Shown here piece after piece: positions 12,800-24,274 of a DNA stretch of 64,000 bases (positions within the stretch are counted from its first letter, which is position 1; every line of letters starts with the position of its first letter). This DNA comes from Asterochloris sp. CNOR1 (lineage: Eukaryota; Chlorophyta; Trebouxiophyceae; Trebouxiales; Trebouxiaceae). The DNA lies in the NCBI GenBank assembly GCA_963969365.1, contig OZ017756.1, positions 62,001-126,000 of the forward strand, written 5' to 3'. The position numbers were made by a program, and so were the translations under genes. The notes under the pieces are model-generated. The model made no database searches. It had not been told where the DNA came from and saw only the letters and a program-made list of their open reading frames with translations.

Positions 12800-13560
12800 A
12801 CAAGACCCTCCCAGGTCCACCAGCAACCTGCTGTCTGTCATTTCGGCAAAGTACAGGGTCTTGGATCCCCAACATGAGACAGGCCTACGATGACACAGGA
12901 AACTGTAATCACAGCACAGACAACTGCGGGTCTGCACTGTGTAGTCCAGTGACAGGCTGGGGGAGTGCAGGACCCCAACAGTCATGCAAGCGCCCTGATC
13001 GTGTGTCCACAGCGTGCGCATGTGAGGGGCTGCAACTACTCGTTTATACATTTGTATATGCCAGGCAAGCTCCACAGCCAGCACCACTGCAACTATGAGA
13101 GGCTGTGACATGCGGCACAAGCACCACCAGGCCATGGCAATGCACCCATAGATTCTCAGATGAAAGTGGGCAAGCCAGCACCTGGTGTGATGCTTTGGCC
13201 ACTTCCCTCAGGGCACAAGGCGTGCACCAGCAGGACAGCTTTGACACAGGCTCATGCAGCAATGCAGCCCCAAGAGGCTGTGACATGTGACGCTCGCACG
13301 AGCACCACCAGGCCCGTGGTGCACCCATGGTGCCTAAGATGGAATATGCAGGCCAGCACCTGTTGTGCTGCTTTAAGCAATCCACCCCAGGCACAAGGCG
13401 TGCACCAGCAGGACAGATTCATGGCTCATGCAATACTGCAAATCTAGGAAGCTGTGACATGTTGCATGAGCACCACCAGGCCGTTGGTGCATCCCATGGG
13501 GCCTCAGATGGTCTTGGGCAAGCCGGCACCTGATGTGCTGCTTTGGCCAAGGACAACCTA
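12800..13560. repeat. ~179-bp satellite, unit 1 site
   Basis: Clear units start near 13138, 13318 and 13495, with a more degenerate one before them. Each has GCACCCATG, GCCAGCACCTG, GTGCACCA and a GGCTGTGACAT end. Same family as 55370-56460. Confidence 0.75.
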
Positions 13561-14219
13561 AGCCACGCGACATGCACCACCAGGACAGGCTTCCTGTGGC
13601 TGGTGGCAGACATGTGGCGGCAGTTGAATGCCGTTTCAGGCCTGCAGGCAGCAAAGCAGCATTTTCTGCTTGGTCATGGCTTCCTGCGGCTGGTGGCAGG
13701 CGTGTGGCAGCTGTGAGATACCCATCCAGGCCTACAGGCAGCAAACATTGCAACGTTAAGCAGAACAAGCTGAGCTGCTGTGTCACGACTGCCCATCAAA
13801 GTCCTGCGGCTCAAGTGGTTAGGTGCATGGGGTGCAGCAATCTCCGCGCCAAGGGGACTGCTGACTGAAGCCAGAACAAGACCTCTAAGAAGTGCCGATC
13901 TGCTTGAGTGGCTTAGGTCCTGGGGTGCGACCAGAAAAACAACTTTTCAGGGGTGCAGCTAGAAATAGCAGGCCGTGACACATAAATAGCATAAGGCATG
14001 CCCTGGCAGCCAGACTGTCTGTCTCCCTGCCTCACCTGCACAACTCGTCTGAGGTGGGCGCAGCACCCTGTGGGGGCAGTGCAGCTTTCAGGGAAAGGAT
14101 GGCCCCATGTTGTTGCGCTGCAAGAGGACGTCCAGAATGGCATTCTGCTGGGGAAGCATCAGCACAGTTAGTCCCATGCAGGCCAGATCATCATCTGATA
14201 ACCACCTGATCATCATGCG

Positions 14220-14590
14220 GGGAAGTGAGGGGGAGGCCAACACAGCAGCTGCAGGGCCAGCCCAAAGGGTGAATGGTTGGCTGTGAGGCCTCTTCAAAAG
14301 GGACTGCTGCACGCTGAACATGTACAAAAGGATCAGCCCCAAGCAGCCCACATCAGCAGCAGTTTGGGGGACCCGGCACAGCAGCTGCATGGACAGCTCA
14401 AGGGGTGAACTGGTGCATGTAAGGCCTTTCCCAAAAGGACTGCTACGTGCTGAACAAGTGCCTAAAAGTCAGCAGCAGCAGCTGCAGGGGAAGCCCAAGG
14501 TGTGAAACGGTGGCTGCGAGGCCACTTACAACACGGAAATTGCTGCACGCTGGTTAAGGGCATCACAAGGCTGCCAAGATCAAGAAGACA
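14220..14590. repeat. ~90-140-bp tandem repeat, flank copy 2
   Basis: Counterpart of 3830-4200. The first two units start about 137 bp apart (14241 and 14378) and the third at about 14471. Confidence 0.65.
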
Positions 14591-14747
14591 GTAGCTTGAA
14601 ACCCCAAAAACCTGCCTTGTTGTGCACCAGCAACGGCAGGGTCTGCGCATGTGGGTGGATGGCGAAGGCTGCCGCCATGAAGTCTACAGCTGTGTTGATG
14701 TCGTGCCAGCGCGTGGTCTCCTCCTGCAGGCAGGTCTAGGGCTGTCA

Positions 14748-14870
14748 GCCTCCACCAACAGACCTGGGCCTGCACATGGGCCTCAAGAGCTCGTGGGCTA
14801 GGGACAAAAGACAAGGCTGCTCCCTGTCAGCCTCCACGAAGAGACCTGGGCCTGCATGTGGGTCTTGTAA
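14748..14870. repeat. 81-bp-type tandem repeat, flank copy 2
   Basis: Fewer units than at 4360-4560, showing copy-number change between the flank modules. Confidence 0.7.
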
Positions 14871-15960
14871 GCAAAGCAAGAGACGAGGTTGTGGGGGTTG
14901 TCATGATGTGTGCCTGAAATTGTCTGCATCAGTGCACCATCACTGAAGCATATGTAAACAGTCCTTGGAATCAAGGATCATGCTATCGCCAGATTTGGGG
15001 TCTGCAGGCCCAGCTCTGGACGGAAGTACATGCTGGCAACAGACATGCTGCTCTCAGAGCAACCACACTGCAGACAGGTTTCGAAGAGCGCCTTTCTGCG
15101 ACATGGGTTCAGGCAAGGCTGCATGTCAGTTGTGGGTGGGCATGAAGCCGAATCCTCTAAAATTGACCCAGGTCGGATGCTATCAGGCCTGATGCTCAAG
15201 TGCCTGGCTTTTGATTGGGCAGGGCCCACATCACAGACTGGGGAACCCATTGCAAAAGAGTGCCCAGCATGCTAGGGCACACAGCGACACAACCCAGATG
15301 ATGCGGCTGGGCCATCTGAGCACAAAAGCGCAGGAGGCCTGCACAGGCAGGAGCCCTGCAACACCCAGATCGCAATGTGGGCTTGGCAGCTAAGCCCGGC
15401 ACACATGACAAAAGGCACACAAGCTCCATACAGAAGGCTGACCCAAGCCAGGCTGCGATATGGGTTGGTGAGACCAGCCTGTTGCCGGGCGCTCAGGCAA
15501 ACCCAGCAGAGGGGGCTGCATTCAGCTGTGTGCTAGGTGGGCTGCGCTGCAATCACCTGAAGGAAATTGTGGTTTCCAGCAAGGGGGCCCTGCCCTGGTG
15601 GGTGCGAGCGTCCTGTGGACGTCGCCATCAACCTGCAGGCATCAGTGAGCTTTAGGCCCTGCAGCAATCAAACTGGGCCGGTGCATGCCTCGCATGAGAA
15701 CAGGCAGGCAGAGATCAGCTGCCAGAGCAAGCAGGGCTGGCTGTCCTCCGCCCCCCATGCATCAGGTGGTGACCTGTCACGTACAAGCTGGCCGATGCTG
15801 CACTGGGCTCTGCTGTGCTGAACGAGGGCTGGTGTACAGCGATCACAGGACATTGGCAGCATCAGCAAAAGTCTATAAAAGCTGAAGGGGGTGACAATGA
15901 CACTTGTTAGCTGCAAGCAGTCGAGCATCACCTGTGAGTTTCCGGCTGGCCGTACGCGGG

Positions 15961-17232
15961 ATGTCCCGAGATACGGATTGCCCAGGCGGCAGGATTGCAG
16001 GTGTCAGACAGGGTCGTATACTTATCTTCTTGCTGATCTCATCAAATCGGTTTTTGGTGAGGCAGACAAGGCAAATCAATAGTTCAAAGCAATTGAAGCA
16101 TTCTCAAGCTCACTGGCCCCCCCCCAAAGGGTGCCACATCCCAGCTGAGATGCTCATGTCATGCATGGACCTTGCAGCAAAGCTGCCAATGCTGCACAGG
16201 CTCCACCTTGCAGCCACTTTAGGCAAGACCATGCCAAGACGAATGAGTAGCATTCAAGGCAAGGAGACCTGCCTGGTGCTGCAATACCATTGTTTGGGTT
16301 GTTTTTTTGCCAGAGCACAGCAGCACAACACTGCTTATGTTGCAGACAAAGAGGATGGCCCCAACATCAGCCGGCTGGCTCCACACCTGCAGCAGGAGTG
16401 GGACCATGCGGCCAACGCCCACCTGGGCAGGATCAATGTTGAGCCTGCCAGCAACAGGAAGGCCTGGTGGAGGGGCGGCACGTGCAAGACAGGCCAGCCT
16501 CACAAGTGGGAAGCTGTGATCTTCAGCCGAACAAGGGGCGCCAGCTGCCCCTACAAGACTGGAAGAGCAGTGTGCCCCTGCAACGACCTGGCCCACAATC
16601 ACCCAGAGGTGGCAGCGGAGTGGGACTGGGAAGCCAATGGGGAACGGTCACCAGAGACTGTGACAGCAGGCAGCGGTTTCAGGGCAGCCTGGAGGTGTGG
16701 CCTCTGTGGACACAGGTGGAGCGCCACTGTGTTGGACAGATCACACGGAAATGGATGCCCACATTGTGGGCGCGACGCCCGCCGCATCCGGTCACTCCAG
16801 CCAAGCATCAGCAGTGGCGCGCCACACCTGCTGGCTGAGTGGGATTGGCAAGCAAATGAGAGATGCGGCTGGCACCCAGACCTGGTCACTCTCGGCTCGA
16901 ACAAGAAGGTGCACTGGGTCGTGCAACATGCGTGCAAGCTGGGGCTGGTGCACAGATGGCAGGCATCACCCAATAGTCGCACGTCAAAGAACTCTGGCTC
17001 CCCCTTTCCATCTGGTTGGGCTGTGTGTGCCTGCAACTCCCTGGCTGTCCAGTGCCCACAGGCAGCCATGTTGTGGGACTATCAGGCAAACGGGGACGTG
17101 ACCCCTGACAGCATCACTGTGCAGTCTGCTGAAGTTGCATGGTGGAAAGTGCCAGACGGCAGGCAGTGGCAGCAGAAAGTTGACCGACTTGTCAACAATG
17201 TCAGAAGGCATGAAGCAACAATGAAGAGCTAG
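15961..17232 (+). CDS. DUF4379-type zinc-ribbon repeat protein (intact copy)
   Basis: A 423-codon open frame from ATG at 15961. The product has at least three, probably four, tandem units resembling the DUF4379 (PF14311) zinc-ribbon. Each unit starts with an 'AEWD--AN' helix, follows with a Trp/Cys strand and closes with a Cys pair: HNHPEVAAEWDWEANGERSP, WRCGLCGHRW then GNGCPHCGR (four clear Cys ligands), SGAPHLLAEWDWQANERCGW, and a last unit with WDYQANGD that lacks the Cys residues. The molecular role is unknown. The first ~40 residues lie in flank sequence shared with a module that lacks the gene, and they are out of frame in the sister copy. The true start may therefore be the conserved ATG at 16150. 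A run of nine C residues (16117-16125) encodes Pro-Pro-Pro. No intron is needed. Confidence 0.7.
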   Translation: MSRDTDCPGGRIAGVRQGRILIFLLISSNRFLVRQTRQINSSKQLKHSQAHWPPPKGCHIPAEMLMSCMDLAAKLPMLHRLHLAATLGKTMPRRMSSIQGKETCLVLQYHCLGCFFARAQQHNTAYVADKEDGPNISRLAPHLQQEWDHAANAHLGRINVEPASNRKAWWRGGTCKTGQPHKWEAVIFSRTRGASCPYKTGRAVCPCNDLAHNHPEVAAEWDWEANGERSPETVTAGSGFRAAWRCGLCGHRWSATVLDRSHGNGCPHCGRDARRIRSLQPSISSGAPHLLAEWDWQANERCGWHPDLVTLGSNKKVHWVVQHACKLGLVHRWQASPNSRTSKNSGSPFPSGWAVCACNSLAVQCPQAAMLWDYQANGDVTPDSITVQSAEVAWWKVPDGRQWQQKVDRLVNNVRRHEATMKS

Positions 17233-17415
17233 CTAGCTATAGCTTCATTAGTGCAATTGCCGGCCTGGACTGTTCAAGCCAGGTCACAGATGCTGTTCCT
17301 CAATGTGACACGTCCTTGTACAAGGAGGTGTTGTGTTTGTCCGCATGCTTGTGAAGGCTGCAAACTCTGAACAGTCGCTGAGTGATTGCTGATCAGACAC
17401 AGTCTGTAGACGGAG

Positions 17416-17925
17416 ATCGCGTGGCTTGGCATGCCCTTGCTTGTTCTTGACAGGCAAGCCGGCACTGCGTAGCCGGTCAACTCCGCCACATGGCAAACTG
17501 CACTTTGCGCTTCTTGGCTCGAGGCATGCCTCTGCTGCGTGCGCATCTTGCTATGCGCCGCGGCCTCAGGTTCCACCAGGCCCTGCAAAAAATGCGCGAA
17601 GGTTTGAGCCAGCCCAGTCCCTGAACGTCTGCTCTGCAAGGTGGGTCACACATCAGGTCTAACCAGGCTCAGATCTTTTCACTTACGGTGATGCAGATGT
17701 GCAGACGTTCTTGGCAGGGTTTTGTCCTCTAGTCTTAGTGCAGACCCCCCTAAGACTTTCAGACGCACACAGCCTGCCAGCAGTGTTGACTTCGCGCACC
17801 TTGACAGCCGTCTGGCGTCTGCACTCGGCTTGCAGTTCGCTGATAGGTGATGAAGGCTTCTAGAACAGCGGGAGTCCCAACAGTCTCCGCAGGTGGGCCA
17901 CTACTTCTGCCGCCAGCCGCTTCAC
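17416..17925 (-). pseudogene. UTP20 3'-end relic, unit 2 (last two exons)
   Basis: A second decayed copy of the last two UTP20 exons. In the 17800-17925 part one G is lost in the RLRET region, and a TAG follows. The 17416-17584 part reads LVEPEAAAHSKMRTQQRHA and then goes out of frame. It is closer to the unit 1 relic than to the live gene. Confidence 0.85.
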
Positions 17926-18079
17926 CTGCACAGGGGCTTGTCCACATCAACCTGTGCCAGGCATGGGAGTGTCAGACATGTGGGTCACCCCCCCTGCAGC
18001 CAGCTTGTACACCTGCACCTATGCTTGGGTGTGTTCACGGAGTGCGTCACTGCAGTGAACGCTAGTTGCACTGTTGCCT

Positions 18080-19260
18080 TTCAGTGACCGCTGTACGACT
18101 TGACACAATGCGACCAACGTGACAAGCTTGAAACCTGCACAGCTCGAGCTCCTTTCCATGAGTAACGCACAGAACAACCACATGCACTAAATAATCCACA
18201 GCTGTGCACAGGATGCTGATGTAGCAAGCTGAAGCTGAGTTGCATTGGCCAGGGCCCGTTGCCCAGATGGCGCTCTTCAGGCAGACACAAAGCAATCATT
18301 GTGAAAGTCGCTACATACAAGTTCATAAACAGTGATGCATAGGTGGACCCCATGCACGATGGACAGGAACCCACAGCTAAATCGTCAGCTGTGCACATAC
18401 TGCTGAGTCAGCCAGCATGAAGGTAAGGCTGCTGCCTGCAACTTCACTGCCATGATGAGCGAGCATGGCTTTGGCCATGAAAGCCGAGCTGGCACATCGC
18501 TGGATTCTGCAGGCAGCAGACCCACACTACTGCCCGGCTGCTGCTGCCTGGCCAGCCAGACTCAACTGCTCCTGCATGTGGGCAGCCCTCTGGCGGCCCA
18601 GATGCGGAGCTATGGCGTCTAGCTCGCCAGGCAGCAGCAGCCAGGCGGCCCAGAGCCCCCCTCAGGTGAAGCTGCAGCACCAGGATGGCTGCTGTCGTAC
18701 CCATTCTGCAGCAGAGCCTGTGCCTGGAGGTGCCTGATGTAGTGGCAGGCGCCCATCGCCCAGATGGCGTGTGACAAGGGTGGCAGCTTGGCACCTTGCA
18801 TTGCAGCATCAAGTCACTGCCTCTGGCAATCACTTTTCAGTTGACACGATTTGAACACACATGACCAGCTGCAGCTCTACACTTGCAGAGCTGAGGGATG
18901 AACTGCTGGTGATGCACAGGGACATCCCATGCACAATAAGCAGAACCCCATAGCTTTGTGCACAAGCTGAGGCAGCCGGCATGAAAGTGATTTGCATTGG
19001 CCATGGCCCACTGCCCAGATTGGGTTCGGTGGGCACAATGCAACGATGTGACAAGCTCAAATCGTTGCACAGCGCTGGAAGGTTTGGTATCTAATGCATG
19101 GGGACACCACATGCACAACGAACAGCCACCCACGGCTGTGCACAGAATGCAGAGGCATGAAGATGATCTGCATCCGATCATCGACCAGCGCACATTGCCC
19201 GGATGGTGTGTGCCAGCTTGGCAGCTTGTATGGCAGCATCAAGTTATTTTAACCCCTCGT
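18080..19260. repeat. Degenerate tandem repeats shared with the exon 25/26 intron
   Basis: No gene seen. Units carry GACAAGCTC, GATGCACAGGGACA and CAGCTGTGCACA words, as in 35980-37850. They follow the UTP20 3'-end relic as the intron follows the live gene's 3' exons. Confidence 0.65.
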
Positions 19261-19269
19261 TAATAAGTT

Positions 19270-22250
19270 CTCAAGTCGACACATTTCAAACGCCATCACA
19301 AGCTCAGCATTTGCACAGCTGATGGTATTTGAGCAAGTGAGGCACAGGGAAGCTGGAAGCGGCCCATGCACCCTGAAATCTGCAACTGTCAGTTGGCAGA
19401 AAGCAAAGCATGGCTGCTGCCGCCACCGCCGCATAGGCAGCGCCATGCTTGGCTTTTTCTTGAGCATGATGGGATGGACTGCGCTGAGGCCTAGACAGGA
19501 GAAGCGCAGTCCTTCCCATTGGCACAGCTCTCGGATCTGACTGCTGCTGCAGAGGCACCACCCTTGCACATCAGCAACAGCCCTGCTAGAGCAGCCTTGC
19601 AGCTCCGATTCACCCTCAAGCACCGCAAGAAGGCCTGTGATCAGGTAGCAGCACGCATCCAGTCTTTGGGTGAAACCCCAATGCCCGCTCAGCTGAAGCT
19701 CAACCGTACTCATATGATGTGGCGAAGGCTGCACCCCAGTGGGCAATGCGGCTACAGGATACAGCCTGGGGCAACCTTGGCATTGTGGTGTGACTCTGCC
19801 TGATGGCCACAGGACAGGCAGCAAGGCGCCCCAGACAGGTGGAGCAACACACTGGGTGTGCTCAGCTCCCATGGGCTACAGGGCGACAGCAGCACCAGGC
19901 CGTGGCAACTCTGCAAAGTTGACAATATTCTGGCAGGTCAAGGTAAGCTCTTGCGGCTTGCAGGCCGCAGTGTGCAGCAAGGAACAAGGCCATTCTGTGA
20001 CATGAGCATGGTACTAAGCACTGCAACCCTGAAGGAAGCCTCAGCTGCCTCTCTGCGGCTCCCATTGAGGGCGCAGCACCCAGGGTCATGCCAATGCCCC
20101 ATATAGCCCCGATATCCACTGATCATGAAGCACCATGAAACGGAAGCCAGCAAGGCCTGGTGGAACTGGGCAGGCCAGTAACTGATGTGATGCTTTGACT
20201 GGCCCCCACTGAGCAACAAGGCGTGCGCCACCAGGACAGCGTCAAGGCTCATGCACGACTGCAACCCTAAGAGGCTGTGACATTAAATGCAGGGACGAGC
20301 ACACCAGGCCATGGCGTTGCACCCAGTGGCCCAGAGAGAAGTAGTCAAGCTAGCACCTGATGTGCTGCTTTGATTACTACCCACTGCGCCACAAGGCGTA
20401 CACCACCAGGACAGCTTGAAGGCCCATGCGCCACTGCAACCCTAAGGGACCCTGCTTGCAGACTCATCACAGGCAGTACAGAGCTGCTGGTCTGCAGTGC
20501 TGCCTCAGCTCTGCTCAATCTGCAGGGAGAGGCCAGGGCTGGAGAGCAGAGAGAGGTCACAGGAGGCAGCAGACTTATCTGTAGGCAGAACCACTCAGCA
20601 AGTGCTTTGCGTGCAGAGCCTGTGAACTAGCAGTGCAACACTGCTGGAGCAGCAGCCCTGCTGGAGCAGGTATGCAGCTCCAATGCACCCGCAAGCAATG
20701 CTAGGAGGCCTACGACCGGATATCAGCACGTTTCCAGCATATGCGTGGGACCCCAACATTGGCTCAGCTGAAGCTCAACATTACCTACGTGGTATGGTGC
20801 AGGCTGCACCCATGGCTGATCTCCAAATTGGCTAAAATGCACTTGAAGCCGCCACATCCCAATGGGCACAGCGCCTATGAAGACATTCAAGCTGGTTGGG
20901 AGGTCAGCTATCAAGCAAAGTCGTACCACAACGCCGAGATCATCCCGGGCTGACCACTTGGGCTGGCAGGCGGAGCCCAGTATCATGCAGACTGAGCAGG
21001 CCAACGAGTCCAGGGAGGTTGGCATCCCCTCTAATACTGTTGCCAGAGAAGGTGCAGGCTTTCCTGGACTCGCTGGCCCCTGGTCCCCACTCAGTGCCAG
21101 CATGCATCTGTCCAACACCCTGACTACAGAATCGGCACAGGCAGTGCAGCTCTGCTGGCTTGTGGTGCTGCCTTAGCTCTACCGAAGCTGCACAAAGAAA
21201 CGAGAGCTGGAGAGCAGAGACAGATCAGGACGGGCAGCCAATTCATTTGCAGGCAGGCCTTTCTACAAGTGCATCATGTGCAGAGCCTGTAACATCCAAC
21301 CTATGGGTCAAACCCCAACGCCCACTCAGCTGAAGTGCAATGTTGCCCGTGTGGTGTGGCAAAGGCTGCACCCCAACGTTTAAGGTGGCTACAGGGTCCA
21401 GCCCATATTTGCCTCAGCATTGTTGATGACTCTGCCTGATGGCTGACCTCACAATGGGCCGCAATCTTCCGGCTACAGGAAGATGTTCTTCTGGCTGCAG
21501 GAAGAATCTGGCCTAACGTGAGCTCAGCCACCTGGCAGACTTGTACCACAATGCCGAGCTCAGCCTGGGCTGAAATTTGGGCTGGAAGGTGGAGTTCAAT
21601 ATCATGGAGACCGAGCAGGCCAACAAGTCCAGAACCTGCACCTCCTATGTCAACATGGTGGAAGCCAGATGGAGTCCTGACAGTGCCGCACAAGAAAACT
21701 TAGTATGGTGACCCTACTCAGCGCAAGCATGCACACATCCAACTCCAAGTTGGACAGAGGCATGCTGGCACTGGTGGTCGAGCGTACTGGACCCTACCAG
21801 CAGACTCAACACAGGCAGTGCAGCACTGGTGCTGCATCAGCTCTGCTGAAGCTGCAGATGAGGCTTGAGCTGCAGAGCAGAGACACATCGCGACAGGCAG
21901 CAGATTCATTTGCAGGCAGCGCCTGTGTGCAAGTGGACTGCTTGCACCGCTATCTTACAAGTTCACCTAAGGCAAGTGCTGTGGCAGCCTGTTCCATGCT
22001 TGTTGTCGTCGGGCGCAGTGACAATGGTGAAGGAAGCAAGCCTGGTAGCCACAACACTCTGAAATGGTCTGCAGGCTATGCCTGGGCTGGGCAGCATGTC
22101 ACATCTGCCTCACCCCTGACAGCGCCTCCTACATGCAGCATTGCCCACCAGCCTCCTATGCCAATGTGCGGGGGGAGTTGGCAGTGGAGTTCCTCTTGCT
22201 TTGATGTGGCAGGCCCTGCCCCCCTATCACAGTGAAGCGCTCACCAGATG
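19270..22250. repeat. ~850-bp dispersed repeat array with 179-bp-type units
   Basis: Several truncated copies of the family seen at 1500-2330 and 62200-64000. Copies include CTGCCTCAGCTCTGCT and CCAGCTACAGGAAG words. 20110-20450 holds about two units of the ~179-bp satellite family. No intact ORF. Confidence 0.65.
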
Positions 22251-22736
22251 TGGAGAGCTGCCAGCGGGCACAGCACCACGCTCAGCTGCTCTGCAGGCAC
22301 CTGGCTGTCCTCCAGCTGGATCTGCAGCCTGCCCACAGCAGCGCTGGAGGCCCTGCCGCTGTCAACGGAACAGCCCTGCATCAGTGCACTGCAATTTGGT
22401 CAGAGCGCAGTGGCGGCGTCCAGGCTCTTAGGCTAAATACATGTATCTTCTACTGACCGGCACAGTGCTGCACCACAAACAGCAGCCACGATCTGAAAGT
22501 ATACATACATGACCTACGTCAATTCAGATGAAGTGTTGTCAAGGCTGAAATGATGTGCCAGTTGTGGACACAGAAGTAGTGCAGGCTGACTTTGGCTACA
22601 ATCTTTTGCAACTTTGTGGGGCTGCCTTCATGTGTGTCAGGCAGTCAGGGGTCTCTGACAGTACGCTACAGAACTAAAAAGCACACTGGGGCCTCTACCT
22701 GATACTCCATCTGCAGGAACTGGGGGAATGTGACAC

Positions 22737-22884
22737 TCTCTGAAATGCCTGGTCCCTGTCTGCCTCAGTGGCTGCTGCTGCCGACAGCAAGAGCTGGTAG
22801 AAGCAGCACAGCAGGCGCAGGGTTGCCACGCGCACGGCTGAGGTGGGGTATGCCAGGCTGGGGGCCACCGCGGGGAAGCACCTC
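22737..22884 (-). pseudogene. Probable copy of a UTP20 N-terminal exon (source exon outside the window)
   Basis: An open 148-bp segment bounded by TTGCAG and a GTGTCA donor, one base in. It reads FPAVAPSLAYPTSAVRVATL then RLLCCFYQLLLSAAA. The pattern F-P, S--VR--TLR-L--F matches the UTP20 helix just upstream of window exon 1 ('FPKLQANISTGVSKIRLLTI'). No live version is visible in 61819-64000, so its parent should lie beyond 64000. Alternatively it is an exon of an unrelated HEAT protein. Confidence 0.5.
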
Positions 22885-22982
22885 CTGCAAGACACAGCAG
22901 AGGATTTGCAGACCTTACAACTGCTGGAGGTTGCAGGTGCAGTTGTGCCACTCCTCAAAGGTAGTCCTTCTGATGCTACTGT

Positions 22983-23402
22983 ATGGCTAGTGGTAGAGAA
23001 TACAGAGTGGCATCACCCGCTGGTCTCCACAATCCTGCCTGCCAAGACATGCTCAACTGCTGCTTACAACATGCACCAGACTTGCGCAGCCTGCAAGCCC
23101 AAGCAGCCGTCTCCACCCTGTTTGCAGAGCAGGCTGCCCAGGAGCTGGCTGACAGGCAGTTCTGCCTGCACAGCCTTGGCCACTGCCAAGATGTCTGCTC
23201 CCGCGACAGCATGGAAGCTCTGTGGAGCGCACTTGATGCTGGCCAAGACCAGCGCAGCCAGGCTCTGGGACTCGGCTGCCTGACTGGCCTCGTGACCAGG
23301 GAGGCTGCTGGGCCCAGCGCCCACATGGCCAGCATTGCCAGCTTCTCCTGCAGGGTGCCTTGCCCCACCCAGGTGCTGCTGCTACTGCTCACCTGGCCTT
23401 GA
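22983..23402 (+). CDS. Unrecognised helical-repeat-like ORF
   Basis: A 139-residue open frame from ATG to TGA. Its composition is protein-like, not repeat-like: LRSLQAQAAVSTLFAEQAAQ, then RDSMEALWSALDAGQDQRSQ and ALGLGCLTGLVTREAAG. It looks like amphipathic helices of an ARM/HEAT-type solenoid. It may be one exon of a plus-strand gene that continues in the segments to 24274, or a relic. I do not recognise the family. Confidence 0.35.
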   Translation: MASGREYRVASPAGLHNPACQDMLNCCLQHAPDLRSLQAQAAVSTLFAEQAAQELADRQFCLHSLGHCQDVCSRDSMEALWSALDAGQDQRSQALGLGCLTGLVTREAAGPSAHMASIASFSCRVPCPTQVLLLLLTWP

Positions 23403-23534
23403 CGAGGGACCACTGCCGGCTGCACCCAGCCTCCAGGCTGCGGCTGGCAGTTCCTCTACCAGCGCAGGCACTGCGGCAGCTGATGTGGGTTAGGCATTGC
23501 ACAAGCAAGGGCTGCAGCACAAGCTGCGTCCACA

Positions 23535-24274
23535 GTGCCGGGTGGTGCTTGGGCTGCAGCGCAGGCTGAGGCCATGAAGGTTGATGAGCAGGCGGGCTTC
23601 ACTGAGGCCGCCACAACAAGCACTGAGCAGCAGCAGCAGCAGCCAGATTGGGCTGCTGCCGCTGCACGACATTGGCTGTGGCGCCTTGAGTGCAAAACAT
23701 CCACCTACTGGGTCTCCGCCATGCTTGCAGGACGAAGAGGCGCTCGGACGGCCCTGCTACAGTTGGACAGGGCAGCAACCTGAAGCCCCAGGTTGCAGGC
23801 CATGTTGATCTTCACCATCTAGCATGCCAGCTTGTAGGCCACATCCCAGGCAGTTCTGAGGGCATTGGCTATTTCCCTTTTGTTCAGATCCTGAATGTCA
23901 AGGTACGAGCAGCAGTTTGCAATCAGCCAGATCTGTATGTGTCCCTCCAGGCTGCCGGTCAGCCATGTGTGACTCTTCTGCTGCCAGCAACTGCACGTGT
24001 GCTGTGGGCACTTGCCACCCTGAGGCATGCTGGGTTAGACATCAGACAGGCCTTGCTGGCTAGCCAGGCCAGCACAGGCCAGCGCAGTGTCCAACAAGCA
24101 TGCATTGGTTGCCTCAATGCTGTGGGCCTGTCCCAACCACCAGCATTGGTCCACTGTACACAGCCAGCTTGTTGCATGATGAGGCTGGATGGTTGGACAA
24201 AGTATTGTTGCCAGACTGATGAGGAACACCTATCCCACGAAAGCTCCATATACCAGCCGGACTTATCTGGCTGA
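23535..24274 (+). other. Plus-strand protein-like segments, unrecognised
   Basis: Two further open stretches lie downstream of the previous ORF. One reads AEAMKVDEQAGFTEAATTST then a short poly-Gln. The other (about 23990-24150) reads RVLWALATLRHAGLDIRQAL then GQRSVQQACIGCLNAVG, again helix-like. I could not link them with convincing splice sites. They could be exons of one gene or debris. Confidence 0.25.

Larger units (their letters stand above)
13570..17415. repeat. UTP20 downstream flank module, copy 2
   Basis: Homologous to 26930-29745. Its left edge (about 13588) abuts the ~179-bp satellite, so this copy is shorter on that side than copy 1. It includes the intact zinc-ribbon gene. No other gene recognised in 13570-15960. 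Confidence 0.8.
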
